Assembly: GCF_014192745.1 (NCBI RefSeq)
Contig: NZ_JACHYJ010000008.1
Coordinates: forward strand, 124,001 to 188,000
From: Luteimonas sp. RC10
GTDB lineage: Bacteria; Pseudomonadota; Gammaproteobacteria; Xanthomonadales; Xanthomonadaceae
Length of the DNA stretch: 64,000 bases
Reading direction: 5' to 3'
The translations under genes and the position numbers were made by a program. Below the pieces are notes generated by a model. It had not been told where the DNA came from and ran no database searches. It saw only the letters and a list, made by a program, of their open reading frames with translations. The first letter of the stretch is position 1, and the number at the start of each line of letters is the position of its first letter. Below are positions 52,907 to 61,107 of this stretch, in pieces.

Positions 52907-54220
52907 TCAGCCGGCCGGGCGCGTCAGCTTGATCGTCACCGTGGTGCCCTCGCCGGGCGTGCTGTCCAGGCTCACCGGCCAGCCGAAGCGGGTGCCCAAC
53001 CGGCGCACGATGGACAGGCCGATGCCCTTGCCGACCTGGCCGAACGGGTCGACCCGGTAGAACGGCTCGTACACCCGCTGCAGCACCTCGTGCGTCATGC
53101 CGATGCCGGTATCGCGCACGACGATGCGATCCTCGGCGACCACCACCACCACCTCGCCTTTCTCGGTGAACGCCCAGGCGTTGCGCAGCAGATGGCCGAG
53201 CATCACACCGAGCACGCGCGGCGGGGCCTCCAGCCGCGGGCTGGCCTGCAGGTCGACCCGCAGCCCCAGGTGCTTGGCATCGAACATCGGCCGGACCTTC
53301 TCGACCTCTTCGTCGACGACCGCAGCGACCTCGAACACTTCGCTTTGCGGCATCACCCCGCGCTCGCGCGCGAGCACCAGCAAGGCGTCGATGACCGCCT
53401 CCATGTCCTGGCTGGCGCGGCGGATGCGCAGCAGCGGACGCTGTTGATGGGGGGGCGTCGACGGATCGGCGGCGATCATGTCGCTGGCGACGCGGATCAC
53501 CGTCAGCGGCGTCCGCAGCTCGTGGCTGGCATCGCGGGTGAACTCGCGTTCGCGGCGCACGAACGAGGCGATGCGCTCGCCCAGTCCGTGCAGTGCGCTC
53601 GACAGTGCCTGGGCCTCGCGGCCGCCGCCCTCGCGCGACTCCAGCGGCGGCGGCATCCCGTCCTCGTCGCCGGCGGGATTCCAGCGACCGACCTCGACGG
53701 CGAGTTGGTGGATCGGCAGCACCATCCGCTTGGACGTGCGGTAGGTCAGCCACGACACGATGAAGATCGTGCCGACGGTCAGCACGATCAGGCCACCTGC
53801 AGCCAGGGCCAGCATGCGGTCGAACAGTCCCATCGACACCGCCAGATACAGCGTGCCGGCCTCGCGCCGGTCCACCAGCAGCACGCCGCTGGTGTCGCGG
53901 CGTTGCGAAAAGCCCTCGGGTGCATCCTTGAACCAGATCAGGCTGGCAACCGCTCGGTCGCCGCTGACGATGCTGTCCCAGGCACCGCCGCCGCTGGGGA
54001 CGAAGTAGCCCTGCATATTCGCGCCAAACGGCGGCGGATAGGCCGCGTCGGTCGTGCGTGCACGCCAATAGGCCTCGGCCTCGGCGCGCAGCCAATGGCG
54101 CGCCGCGACCTCACGGCCCACCAGCGCCGCGGCCAGGATGCACACGATCAGCGTCATGCCAGCGATGACCGCCTGGAACGTGAACGCATCGCGGATGCGA
54201 TTGGGAAGCCCTTGGGGCAT
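52907..54220 (-). CDS. Sensor histidine kinase
   Basis: A 437-residue kinase. Two membrane helices (~16-35 and ~137-157) flank a ~100-residue periplasmic sensor; a HAMP-like linker follows. The H-box has His233 in ASHELRTPLTVI, the N-box is LLRNAWAFTEKG, and G1 is VVRDTGIGM. The sensor domain carries no known ligand motif. 26 bases after the response regulator gene and directly upstream of the MacAB-like operon, so a role in envelope or drug stress is plausible. Confidence 0.92.
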   Translation of the reverse strand: MPQGLPNRIRDAFTFQAVIAGMTLIVCILAAALVGREVAARHWLRAEAEAYWRARTTDAAYPPPFGANMQGYFVPSGGGAWDSIVSGDRAVASLIWFKDAPEGFSQRRDTSGVLLVDRREAGTLYLAVSMGLFDRMLALAAGGLIVLTVGTIFIVSWLTYRTSKRMVLPIHQLAVEVGRWNPAGDEDGMPPPLESREGGGREAQALSSALHGLGERIASFVRREREFTRDASHELRTPLTVIRVASDMIAADPSTPPHQQRPLLRIRRASQDMEAVIDALLVLARERGVMPQSEVFEVAAVVDEEVEKVRPMFDAKHLGLRVDLQASPRLEAPPRVLGVMLGHLLRNAWAFTEKGEVVVVVAEDRIVVRDTGIGMTHEVLQRVYEPFYRVDPFGQVGKGIGLSIVRRLGTRFGWPVSLDSTPGEGTTVTIKLTRPAG

Positions 54221-54246
54221 TGGATCGAGCGCCTGACGTGCCGGCT

Positions 54247-54960
54247 TCAGGCCGGCGACTGTTCGATGTCGGCGATCCGGTAGCCGGCGCTCTGCACGGT
54301 GTGCAGCAACTGCTTGTCGTAGGGCTTGTCGATGATCTTGCGCAGGTTGTACAGGTGGCTGCGCAGGGTGTCGGAGTCGGGCAGGCTGTTGCCCCAGATC
54401 TCGCGCTCGATCTCCTGGCGGTTGACCACCCGCGGCGATTCGCGCATCAGGATCGTCAGCAGCTTCATGCCGATCGGCGAGAGCTGGAGTTCAGTGCCGC
54501 CGCGGGTGGCGCGCATGCTGGCCGGGTCGAGCACCAGGTCGGCCACCTTCAACACCTCCGAGCCGACCTGGCGACGCTCGCGGCGGATCAGCGCGCGCAG
54601 TCGGGCCTCGAGCTCCTGGATCGCGAAGGGCTTGGTCAGGTAGTCGTCGGCGCCGGAGCTCAAGCCGGTCAGCTTCTCGTCCAGCGTGTCGCGCGCGGTC
54701 AGCATCAGCACCGGCGTCGACTTGCGCGCATCCTCGCGCAAGCGCTTGCAGACCTCGATGCCGTCCAGCCGGGGCAGCATCAGGTCGAGCACGATCACGT
54801 CATAGCTGTTCTCGGTCGCCAGGCGGTACCCGTCCAGGCCGTCGGCCGCGTAGTCGACCTCGAAACCGCGCCCTTCCAGATATTCGCCGACCATCTCTGA
54901 AATGTTGCGATTGTCCTCGACAATGAGAACGAGTCCCCCTGGTTCCTGACCTGCACGCAT
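54247..54960 (-). CDS. OmpR/PhoB-family response regulator
   Basis: A 237-residue regulator. The receiver has the acidic pair in VEDN, phosphoacceptor Asp59 in VIVLDLMLPRLDG and Lys in LTKPF. The C-terminal winged helix has DLVLDPASMRATRGG, a recognition helix near SLPDSDTLRSHLYNLRK and GYRI. The start at 54960 has GGGAG upstream; the gene is first in a two-gene pair with the kinase. Two direct repeats in its promoter region (54995 and 55026) could be its own binding sites. Confidence 0.95.
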   Translation of the reverse strand: MRAGQEPGGLVLIVEDNRNISEMVGEYLEGRGFEVDYAADGLDGYRLATENSYDVIVLDLMLPRLDGIEVCKRLREDARKSTPVLMLTARDTLDEKLTGLSSGADDYLTKPFAIQELEARLRALIRRERRQVGSEVLKVADLVLDPASMRATRGGTELQLSPIGMKLLTILMRESPRVVNRQEIEREIWGNSLPDSDTLRSHLYNLRKIIDKPYDKQLLHTVQSAGYRIADIEQSPA

Positions 54961-54994
54961 TGCTTGGCTCCCGTGGCTGGTGCGGTGATTAATC

Positions 54995-55037
54995 TTTGTG
55001 AAAATCTCACGGGCCGGGTGCACAGTTCGTGAAGATT
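54995..55037. promoter_or_regulatory. Direct repeats TTxGTGAAxAT between regulator and DUF486
   Basis: TTTGTGAAAATC (54995-55006) and TTCGTGAAGATT (55026-55037), 31 bases apart start to start, about three helical turns. They sit between the divergent regulator and DUF486 genes, as expected for an OmpR-type operator. Confidence 0.35.
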
Positions 55038-55102
55038 GCGGCGCATCACCCGACCGGCAGGCCCTGCGCTACGCTTCGCGCTCCCTCGCCCGAGCCCTCG
55101 AC

Positions 55103-55447
55103 ATGCCCGGCTTCGAACGCTTCCTCCCCGTGCTCCTGCTGCTGGGGTCCAACATCTTCATGACCTTTGCCTGGTACGGCCATCTCAAGTACCGCAGCGC
55201 ACCGCTGCTGACGGTGATTGTGGTCAGCTGGGGCATCGCGTTCTTCGAGTACACCCTGATGGTGCCGGCCAATCGGATCGGCGCGGCGGTCTACTCGGCG
55301 CCGCAACTCAAGGGCATGCAGGAGGTCATCACCCTGCTGGTGTTCGCGGGGTTCTCGACGTGGTACCTGGGGCAGCCGTTGAAGTGGAACCATTGGGCTG
55401 GCTTCGCCATGATCGTCTTCGCAGCCTGGCTGATCTTCCTGGAGTGA
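55103..55447 (+). CDS. DUF486 (DMT-superfamily) membrane protein
   Basis: A 114-residue protein with four helices: PVLLLLGSNIFMTFAWYGHLK, APLLTVIVVSWGIAFFEYTLMVP, QEVITLLVFAGFSTWYL and AGFAMIVFAAWLIFLE. The NIFMTFAWYGHLKY and NRIG motifs define DUF486, small relatives of drug/metabolite exporters. Substrate unknown. Its last ~48 bases are repeated downstream, see the repeat features, so the 3' end was involved in a local duplication. Confidence 0.88.
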   Translation: MPGFERFLPVLLLLGSNIFMTFAWYGHLKYRSAPLLTVIVVSWGIAFFEYTLMVPANRIGAAVYSAPQLKGMQEVITLLVFAGFSTWYLGQPLKWNHWAGFAMIVFAAWLIFLE

Positions 55448-55648
55448 GCCCAAACGCGGTGCTGCTGGCTCCCTACGTGTTCCCGGCCGTGCGCGCGGCC
55501 TCATTGCCCTGACCAGGCGGAACGCAATCGAGGGCGGGGCGGGCTTCGCGATGATCGTCTTCGCAGCCTGGCTGATCTTCCTGGAGTGAACCCAAACGCA
55601 GTGCCGCTGGCGCCTGACGTGTTCCCGGCCGCGCGCGCGGCCTCATTG
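55400..55648 (+). repeat. Tandem duplication of the DUF486 3' end
   Basis: 107-base units at 55400-55506 and 55542-55648, eight differences between them, separated by 35 bases. Each unit carries the last 16 codons, stop and about 60 bases of 3' flank. Fainter remnants lie at 55681-55711 and 56112-56135 (the latter keeps TCTTCCTGGAGTGAACCC). Confidence 0.75.
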
Positions 55649-56152
55649 TTCCAATGAGCGCACTGCGTTCCGAGAGCGGCCCTGATCGTCGTCGCGACTT
55701 GGCTGATCTTCGGTTCTTCTCCCGAGCACGGCTGAAAGCTCCACTTCGGATGGGCAGCAGCCTGCCAACCGGAAGCCGCTTCTCCCTCGGTCAAGGCCGC
55801 TTCGCAGTCCGGCCACGCGAAGCACGCGTGGCGTTCGCATGGATGCGCGGCAGTGCCGCGCACGCCATCCATGCCCACCCTGCCTTGACTCGGGCGCGCG
55901 CCCGCTCCGCTTCACGGCTCGGCCCCGCCCGGCGTAGCACGCCACCGGCTGTCAGTCCGCTGCTGCGGACGTGCGCACCCTGACTTCGGTAGACGCGGCG
56001 TCGACCACTGGAAAAAGTCGCACGCCTTGGGTCTCAGTGTGTCGTGCTGTTCGCAGATTGCGATCGCAGGCCAGGGATGGGGCGCACAGAATTCCCAAAT
56101 TCAAGAGAAGAACTTGGTCTTCCTGGAGTGAACCCCGACACGGGACCGCGGA
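55448..56152. other. Gene-free stretch after DUF486
   Basis: About 700 bases without a supported gene. It holds the duplicated DUF486 tail, degraded tail remnants, and copy B of the dispersed ~200-base repeat (55741-55940). Short frames here lack ribosome binding sites. Confidence 0.6.
55741..55940 (-). repeat. Dispersed ~200-base GC-rich repeat, copy B
   Basis: Reverse-complement partner of 15959-16155, about 40 kb away. Both contain the same central hairpin and the same order of conserved blocks. No coding or transposase gene accompanies either copy. Confidence 0.65.
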
Positions 56153-56476
56153 TCAGGCAGCTCGCGGCGAGAGCATGATCACCGCCATGCCGGCCAGGCA
56201 CAGCGCCGCACCGAGCAGGTCCCAGCGCGTCGGCACGACCGCGTCCACCCGCCACAGCCAGACCAGGGCCACCGCGACATAGACCCCGCCATAGGCCGCA
56301 TAAACGCGTCCCGAGGCGGTCGGATGCAGGCTCAGCAGCCAGACGAACAGCGCCAGCGACAGCGCGGCCGGCACCAGCAGCCAAGCGCTGCCCGCCTTGC
56401 GCAGCCACAGATAAGGCAGATAGCAGCCCACGATCTCGGCCACGGCGGTGAGCAGGAACAGCAGCAGAGTCTTCAT
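56153..56476 (-). CDS. YnfA family membrane protein
   Basis: A 107-residue protein with four helices: [63 protein letters not shown] and [16 protein letters not shown]. [14 protein letters not shown] and [12 protein letters not shown] are YnfA signatures; some relatives are SMR-like drug exporters. The start at 56476 is preferred to an upstream in-frame codon (56506). Confidence 0.92.
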   Translation of the reverse strand: MKTLLLFLLTAVAEIVGCYLPYLWLRKAGSAWLLVPAALSLALFVWLLSLHPTASGRVYAAYGGVYVAVALVWLWRVDAVVPTRWDLLGAALCLAGMAVIMLSPRAA

Positions 56477-56568
56477 GAGCCGGAAGGGAGTTGGGGGACG
56501 GGACAATGCGTCGTTACGGTAGCGGCCGGGCGGCGCGGCGCGAAGCCGGGCCTCGCGCTACGCAGGCG

Positions 56569-57414
56569 TCAGTCCGGGCCTCCGGGGTCAGACCCGCCTT
56601 CACTGCGCTTGACCCGCGTCCAGTAGGCCTCCTGCGCGGCAAGCGGCAGTTCGGCGAACGCGGTGCCGTCGGCCTCGGCCAGCGTCTCCATCGCACGGAA
56701 CCGTCGTTCGAACTTGTGGTTGGCGCGGCGCAGCGCGCTGCCGACATCGACCTTCGCATGGCGTGCCAGATTGGCGGCGACGAACAGCAGATCGCCCAAC
56801 TCGTCCTCCAGCCGATCGCGCGCGGCTGCATCATCGGAATCGGCGGCGAGCGCATCGAACTCGGCGCGCACCTCGTCGAGTTCCTCCTGCAGCTTGGCGA
56901 GCACCGGCTGCGGCCCGGGCCAATCGAACCCCACCCGCGCCGCGCGGTTCTGCAGCTTTGTCGCGCGCTGCCATTCCGGCAGGCCACGGGCGATGCCGGC
57001 CAACGCCGAACGGTCGGTCTCGCCGGCCTCGGCGCGCTCGGCCCGCTTGATCGCCTCCCAGTTGGTCGCAACCGCGCCGGCATCTGGGGCCGAGGTCTGT
57101 GCGAACACGTGCGGGTGCCGCCGGACCAGCTTGCCGACGATCGCCGCGACCACGTCGTCGAACGAGAACGCCCCCTGCTCCTGCGCCATGCGGGCATGGA
57201 AGACGACCTGCAGCAACAGGTCGCCCAACTCGTCGCACAGGCCCGGCAAGTCGCCGCGGTCGATCGCATCGGCAACTTCGTAGGCCTCCTCGATCGTGTA
57301 CGGCGCGATCGTGGAGAAATCCTGCTGCAGGTCCCAAGGACAGCCGGTCTGCGGATCGCGCAACCGCGCCATCACCGCCAGCAACCGCGCCATCCCGCCG
57401 TCGTTCTCAGCCAT
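56569..57414 (-). CDS. mazG: Nucleoside triphosphate pyrophosphohydrolase MazG
   Basis: A 281-residue protein with two MazG domains. The first has WDLQQDFSTIAPYTIEEAYEV and DELGDLLLQVVFHA; the second has LQEELDEV and DELGDLLFVAANLARH. The acidic ExxE and ExxD residues bind Mg. It hydrolyses NTPs to NMP and pyrophosphate, clearing abnormal nucleotides or lowering ppGpp. The C-terminal GGSDPGGPD tail is encoded by a sequence that matches one end of the GGGGTCAGAGT palindrome. ATG at 57414 follows AAGGA; 57423 is an alternative. Confidence 0.95.
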   Translation of the reverse strand: MAENDGGMARLLAVMARLRDPQTGCPWDLQQDFSTIAPYTIEEAYEVADAIDRGDLPGLCDELGDLLLQVVFHARMAQEQGAFSFDDVVAAIVGKLVRRHPHVFAQTSAPDAGAVATNWEAIKRAERAEAGETDRSALAGIARGLPEWQRATKLQNRAARVGFDWPGPQPVLAKLQEELDEVRAEFDALAADSDDAAARDRLEDELGDLLFVAANLARHAKVDVGSALRRANHKFERRFRAMETLAEADGTAFAELPLAAQEAYWTRVKRSEGGSDPGGPD

Positions 57415-57434
57415 CACACACATCCTTCAACCAA

Positions 57435-57500
57435 AACCGGGGTCAGAGTCGATTTCTTGAACATAACGGGCAGCCCGAAAAATCGACTCTGACCCCGGTT
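57435..57500. repeat. Palindromic intergenic repeat, GGGGTCAGAGT family, copy 2
   Basis: Perfect 21-base arms (57435-57455 and 57480-57500) around a 24-base loop that has its own small stem (CGGG-CAG-CCCG). The arm ends AACCGGGGTCAGAGT are shared with copy 1 near 15.7 kb, the core TCGATTT is not. It separates cysQ from mazG. Confidence 0.7.
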
Positions 57501-57507
57501 CTGGGCG

Positions 57508-58323
57508 TCAGAGCCATGTGCGCCAGGGGAGGTCGGGGTCGCCGAGGGCGATGAAGTCGCCGTTGAGCAGGATCGGACGCTGGTTGTAGCGGAAGGGCCG
57601 GCCGTCGGGCGCGAGCACGGCGCCGCCGGCGGCCTCCAGGATCGCCTGCCCGGCCGCGGTGTCCCACTCGCAGGTCGGTCCGAAGCGCGGGTAGACATCG
57701 AGGGCGCCTTCGGCGAGCCGACAGAACTTCAGCGACGAGCCGAGCGGACGCGGCTCGATGTCGCCGATCCGTGCCAGTACCGCTGCGGTCCGCGGATCAC
57801 GATGCGAGCGGCTGGCGGCGACCCGCAGCGGGCCAGCCATGCCTGCGCTCCGGCGCGCACGCATCGTGGTCTCGCCGCCGCCATCGCGGCGGAAGGCCCC
57901 GACGCCCGGCATGCCGTACCACAGCGCGCCGGTGACCGGGGCCTGGATCACCCCGAGGATCGCGACGCCGTCGTCGATCAGCGCCAGGTTGACGCTGAAC
58001 TCGCCGTTGCGCTTGACGAAATCCCGGGTGCCATCGAGCGGGTCGACCAGCCACATCCGCCGCCAGGCGCGGCGCTCGGCCGCCGGCACCGTATCGGCCG
58101 CTTCCTCCGACACCACCGGAATGTCGGGCGTGAGCCGCTGCAGGCCGTCGACGATGACATGGTGCGCGGCGAGATCGGCCGCGGTCACCGGGCTGTCATC
58201 GGCCTTGGCGACCACGTCGAAAGCGTGTGCGTAGACCGCGAGGATCGCCTCGGCGGCGCGGTGCGCGATTGCGATCGCGCCTTCGACGATCGCAGCCTCG
58301 ACCGGCGCGCGGCCGTCAGCCAC
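57508..58323 (-). CDS. cysQ: 3'(2'),5'-bisphosphate nucleotidase CysQ
   Basis: A 271-residue inositol-monophosphatase-family enzyme with metal ligands in SEEAAD and WLVDPLDGTRDFVKRNGEFSVN, and the C-terminal EWDTAAGQAILEAAGG. It removes the 3' phosphate of PAP from sulfate assimilation. GTG start overlaps the NudE-like stop by eight bases, so the genes are co-transcribed. HisN-type activity is less likely given the FVKRNGEFSVNLALI context. Confidence 0.92.
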   Translation of the reverse strand: MADGRAPVEAAIVEGAIAIAHRAAEAILAVYAHAFDVVAKADDSPVTAADLAAHHVIVDGLQRLTPDIPVVSEEAADTVPAAERRAWRRMWLVDPLDGTRDFVKRNGEFSVNLALIDDGVAILGVIQAPVTGALWYGMPGVGAFRRDGGGETTMRARRSAGMAGPLRVAASRSHRDPRTAAVLARIGDIEPRPLGSSLKFCRLAEGALDVYPRFGPTCEWDTAAGQAILEAAGGAVLAPDGRPFRYNQRPILLNGDFIALGDPDLPWRTWL

Positions 58324-58867
58324 CGTAATGGCGCAGCCAGTCGCGGACGATGAACAACGCGGCGATCGAGCGCCCTTCCGAGAAGTCCTCGCGCAGGATC
58401 AATTCGTGCAGCGCATCGAGCTTCCACGGCACCACGTCCAGCTCCTCGGGCTCATCGCCGGGCAGCCGCTCGGGATACAGGTCGCGCGCGAGCACCAGGG
58501 TGGCCTGGTGGCTCATGTAGGTCGGCGCCAGGCTCAGGCTGCGCAAGGCATCGAGCCGGCGGGCGCCGTAGCCGGCCTCCTCCTTGAGCTCGCGGTCGGC
58601 GGCCTGGATCGGCGTCTCGCCGGCGTCGATCCGGCCCTTGACCAGGCCCAGCTCGTAGCGATGCATGCCGGCAGCGTACTCGCGCACCAGCAACACGGTT
58701 TCCGCGTCGATCAACGGGACCACGATCACCGCGCCATGGCCACGCCCGTGCAGGCGCTCGTAGCGTCGGCGCTCGCCGTTGGAGAACTCCAGATCGAGCT
58801 GCTCCATCCGGTACGGGCCAGCGTCGTGCTCGGTGATCCCGTGGATCGTCGGCAGCCGTCGGCTCAC
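58316..58867 (-). CDS. nudE: Nudix hydrolase, NudE-like (ADP compounds)
   Basis: A 183-residue Nudix enzyme with a perfect Nudix box (GRIDAGETPIQAADRELKEE, then AGY). The RYELGLVKGRIDAGE context and the LSLAPTYMSHQATLVLARDLYPERL insert match NudE, which cleaves ADP-ribose, NADH and Ap3A. GTG at 58867 is the best start. Next to cysQ, as often seen in this lineage, which links the two in nucleotide clean-up. Confidence 0.9.
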   Translation of the reverse strand: MSRRLPTIHGITEHDAGPYRMEQLDLEFSNGERRRYERLHGRGHGAVIVVPLIDAETVLLVREYAAGMHRYELGLVKGRIDAGETPIQAADRELKEEAGYGARRLDALRSLSLAPTYMSHQATLVLARDLYPERLPGDEPEELDVVPWKLDALHELILREDFSEGRSIAALFIVRDWLRHYGG

Positions 58868-58908
58868 GCGCGCACGCTCCGGCCTGCACGGCGCCGGCGC
58901 TGCGGGGC

Positions 58909-58914
58909 GATAAT
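58909..58914 (+). promoter_or_regulatory. -10-like hexamer directly before bioA
   Basis: GATAAT lies six bases before the bioA ATG. GGTGGG overlaps a possible ribosome binding site, so both leaderless and leadered starts are possible. Confidence 0.35.
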
Positions 58915-58920
58915 GGTGGG

Positions 58921-60348
58921 ATGACAGGACAGATCCACGATCCGGCCATTCTAGCCGACGGCAACGACTGGCGGACCCGCGACCTCGCCGCGGTCTGGCA
59001 CCCGTGCACGCAGATGCGCGAGCACCCCGATACGCAACCGCTGCTGCCGATCGTGCGCGGCGAGGGCGCCTGGCTGGTCGAGGCCGGCGGTCGCCGCATC
59101 CTCGACTCGGGCAGCAGTTGGTGGACCAACCTGCACGGGCATGCCGAGCCGCGCATCGCCGAGGCGATCGCGCGCCAGGCACGCACGCTCGAGCAGGTGA
59201 TCCTGGCCGGCTGCACCCACCCCGCCGCGGTCGAGCTGGCCGAACGGTTGCTGGCGCTGGCCCCGCGCGAGCCCGGACGGGCGCCGTTGTCGAAGGTGTT
59301 CTACGCCGACAACGGCTCGGCCGGCGTCGAGGTCGCGCTGAAGATGGCGTTCCAGTGGTTCGCCAACCGCGGCGACGCGCCGCGGCGGACCAAGTTCGTC
59401 GCGCTGCGCAACGGCTATCACGGCGAAACGCTCGGTGCGCTCGCGGTCGGCGACATCCCGTTGTACCGCCGGGTCTATGCCCCGTTGCTGTGCGAGTCCC
59501 TGTTCGCGCCCTCGCCCGACGCCTTCGAGGCCCGCGACGGCCAGAGCGCCGCCGGGCACGCCGAAGATGCGGCCGATGCGCTGGCGCGGCTGCTCGATGC
59601 GCACGCCGGCGAGATCTGCGCGCTGATCCTCGAGCCGCTGATCCAGTGCGCGGGCGGCATGCGCATGCACGACCCGGTGTACCTGCGGCGCGTGCGCGAG
59701 CTGTGCGATGTGCACGGCATCTTCCTGATCGCCGACGAGATCGCAGTCGGCTTCGGGCGCACCGGCACCCTGTTCGCCTGCGAGCAGGCGCCCGGCAACG
59801 CCGGCACGCCCGCCGGCATCCAGCCCGACCTGCTGTGCCTGTCGAAGGGCCTGACCGGCGGGTTCCTGCCGCTGTCGACGGTGCTCACGACCCAGGCGCT
59901 GTACGACGGCTTCCTGGACGCCTCGCGCGAGCGCGCCTTCCTGCACTCGCACAGCTACACCGGCAATCCGCTGGCCTGCGCCGCGGCCCTGGCCTCGCTC
60001 GACATCTTCGCCGCCGACGACACGCTCGCGCGCAACCGCGACACCGCCGCGCGCATGGCCGCGCTGGCCGCGCAGGTCGGCGCGCACCGGCATGTCGCCG
60101 ACACCCGCCAGACCGGCATGGTCGTCGCGTTCGAGCTCACCCGCGAGGGCAACCGCACGACGCCGTTCGATCCGGCGCTGCGCATCGGCCTGCGCGCCTA
60201 CCGCCATGCGGTCGAGCACGGCGTGCTGCTGCGCCCGCTGGGCGACATCCTCTACTGGATGCCGCCCTACTGCATCGACGAAGACCAACTGCAACTGCTC
60301 GCGCAGGTCACCGCCGAGGCCATCGAGGTGGCGACGTCGTGCGCGTGA
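58921..60348 (+). CDS. bioA: Adenosylmethionine-8-amino-7-oxononanoate transaminase
   Basis: A 475-residue class III PLP aminotransferase. It has VWHPCTQMREH near the start, DSGSSWWTNLHGHAEPRIAEAI, PLP Lys309 in LSKGLTGGFLPL, the acidic PLP contact in IADEIAVGFGRTGT, and the SYTGNPLACAAALASL loop. It makes 7,8-diaminopelargonate from KAPA and SAM in biotin synthesis. The rest of the biotin pathway is not in the window. Stop overlaps the rsmE start region. Confidence 0.95.
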   Translation: MTGQIHDPAILADGNDWRTRDLAAVWHPCTQMREHPDTQPLLPIVRGEGAWLVEAGGRRILDSGSSWWTNLHGHAEPRIAEAIARQARTLEQVILAGCTHPAAVELAERLLALAPREPGRAPLSKVFYADNGSAGVEVALKMAFQWFANRGDAPRRTKFVALRNGYHGETLGALAVGDIPLYRRVYAPLLCESLFAPSPDAFEARDGQSAAGHAEDAADALARLLDAHAGEICALILEPLIQCAGGMRMHDPVYLRRVRELCDVHGIFLIADEIAVGFGRTGTLFACEQAPGNAGTPAGIQPDLLCLSKGLTGGFLPLSTVLTTQALYDGFLDASRERAFLHSHSYTGNPLACAAALASLDIFAADDTLARNRDTAARMAALAAQVGAHRHVADTRQTGMVVAFELTREGNRTTPFDPALRIGLRAYRHAVEHGVLLRPLGDILYWMPPYCIDEDQLQLLAQVTAEAIEVATSCA

Positions 60349-61073
60349 TCCGGGCCTTCGTCGACCTGCCGTTGCACGAGGGCGACACGATCACGTTGCC
60401 CGACGACGCCGCCGCGCACCTGGTCCGCGTGTTGCGCCTGCGCGAGGGCGAGCGCTGCGTGCTGTTCAACGGCGACGGATACGACCACGAGGCGCAGCTG
60501 ACCCGGGCCGACAAGCGCGGCGCGGCCGCGCGCATCGGCACCGGCACGCCGGTCGCGCTCGAATCGCCGCTGCGCATCGTGTTGCTGCAGGGCATCGCGC
60601 GCGGCGAGAAGATGGACTGGATCCTGCAGAAGGCCACCGAACTGGGCGTGGCCGCAATCGTGCCGGTCTCGAGCGAGCGCAGCGAGGTCCGGCTCGACGC
60701 CGAGCGCGCCGGCAAGCGGCACGCGCACTGGCGCAGCGTCGTGGTGTCGGCCTGTGAGCAGAGCTGGCGCGCGCGCGTGCCCGAGGTCGCCGCGCCGCAA
60801 TCGCTGGCGGCGGCACTGGCCACGTTGCCGCCGGGCACCGGCCGCTGGTTGCTCGATCCCGAAGCGACCGCGGGCCTGACGACGATGCCCGCCCCGGCCG
60901 GCGAGCTGGTGCTCGCGATCGGCCCGGAGGGCGGCTGGTCGGCCAACGACCGCGCCGCGCTTGTCGCCGCCGGCTTCGCCGGGCTGCGCCTGGGCCCCCG
61001 GATCCTGCGCACCGAGACCGCCGGCATCGCCGCGATCGCCGCGCTGCAGGCGCGTTTCGGCGACCTGGGGTGA
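60339..61073 (+). CDS. rsmE: 16S rRNA m3U1498 methyltransferase
   Basis: A 244-residue SPOUT methyltransferase. The N-terminal PUA-like part has LPDDAAAHLVRVLRLREGE. The knotted C-domain has ARGEKMDWILQKATELGV, PVSSERSEVRL, and the SAM loop LAIGPEGGWSANDRAAL with LGPRILRTETA. Length matches E. coli (243). GTG start at 60339 gives the usual RVIRAFV opening; 60345 (a GTGA overlap) is a close alternative. Confidence 0.95.
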   Translation: MRVIRAFVDLPLHEGDTITLPDDAAAHLVRVLRLREGERCVLFNGDGYDHEAQLTRADKRGAAARIGTGTPVALESPLRIVLLQGIARGEKMDWILQKATELGVAAIVPVSSERSEVRLDAERAGKRHAHWRSVVVSACEQSWRARVPEVAAPQSLAAALATLPPGTGRWLLDPEATAGLTTMPAPAGELVLAIGPEGGWSANDRAALVAAGFAGLRLGPRILRTETAGIAAIAALQARFGDLG

Positions 61074-61074
61074 G

Positions 61075-61095
61075 CCGGGGTCCGGCCTGCCCCGG
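61075..61095. terminator. Small hairpin between convergent rsmE and cheW-like gene
   Basis: CCGGGG/CCCCGG arms with a nine-base loop in the 34-base gap between convergent genes. Weak, no T-tract. Confidence 0.25.
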
Positions 61096-61107
61096 AACCG
61101 GCCCGAC

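Noticed and set aside
55643..55983. Short frames in the gap after DUF486 as small genes
   Set aside because: Same reasons: repeat-derived, no start signals, overlapping frames on both strands.
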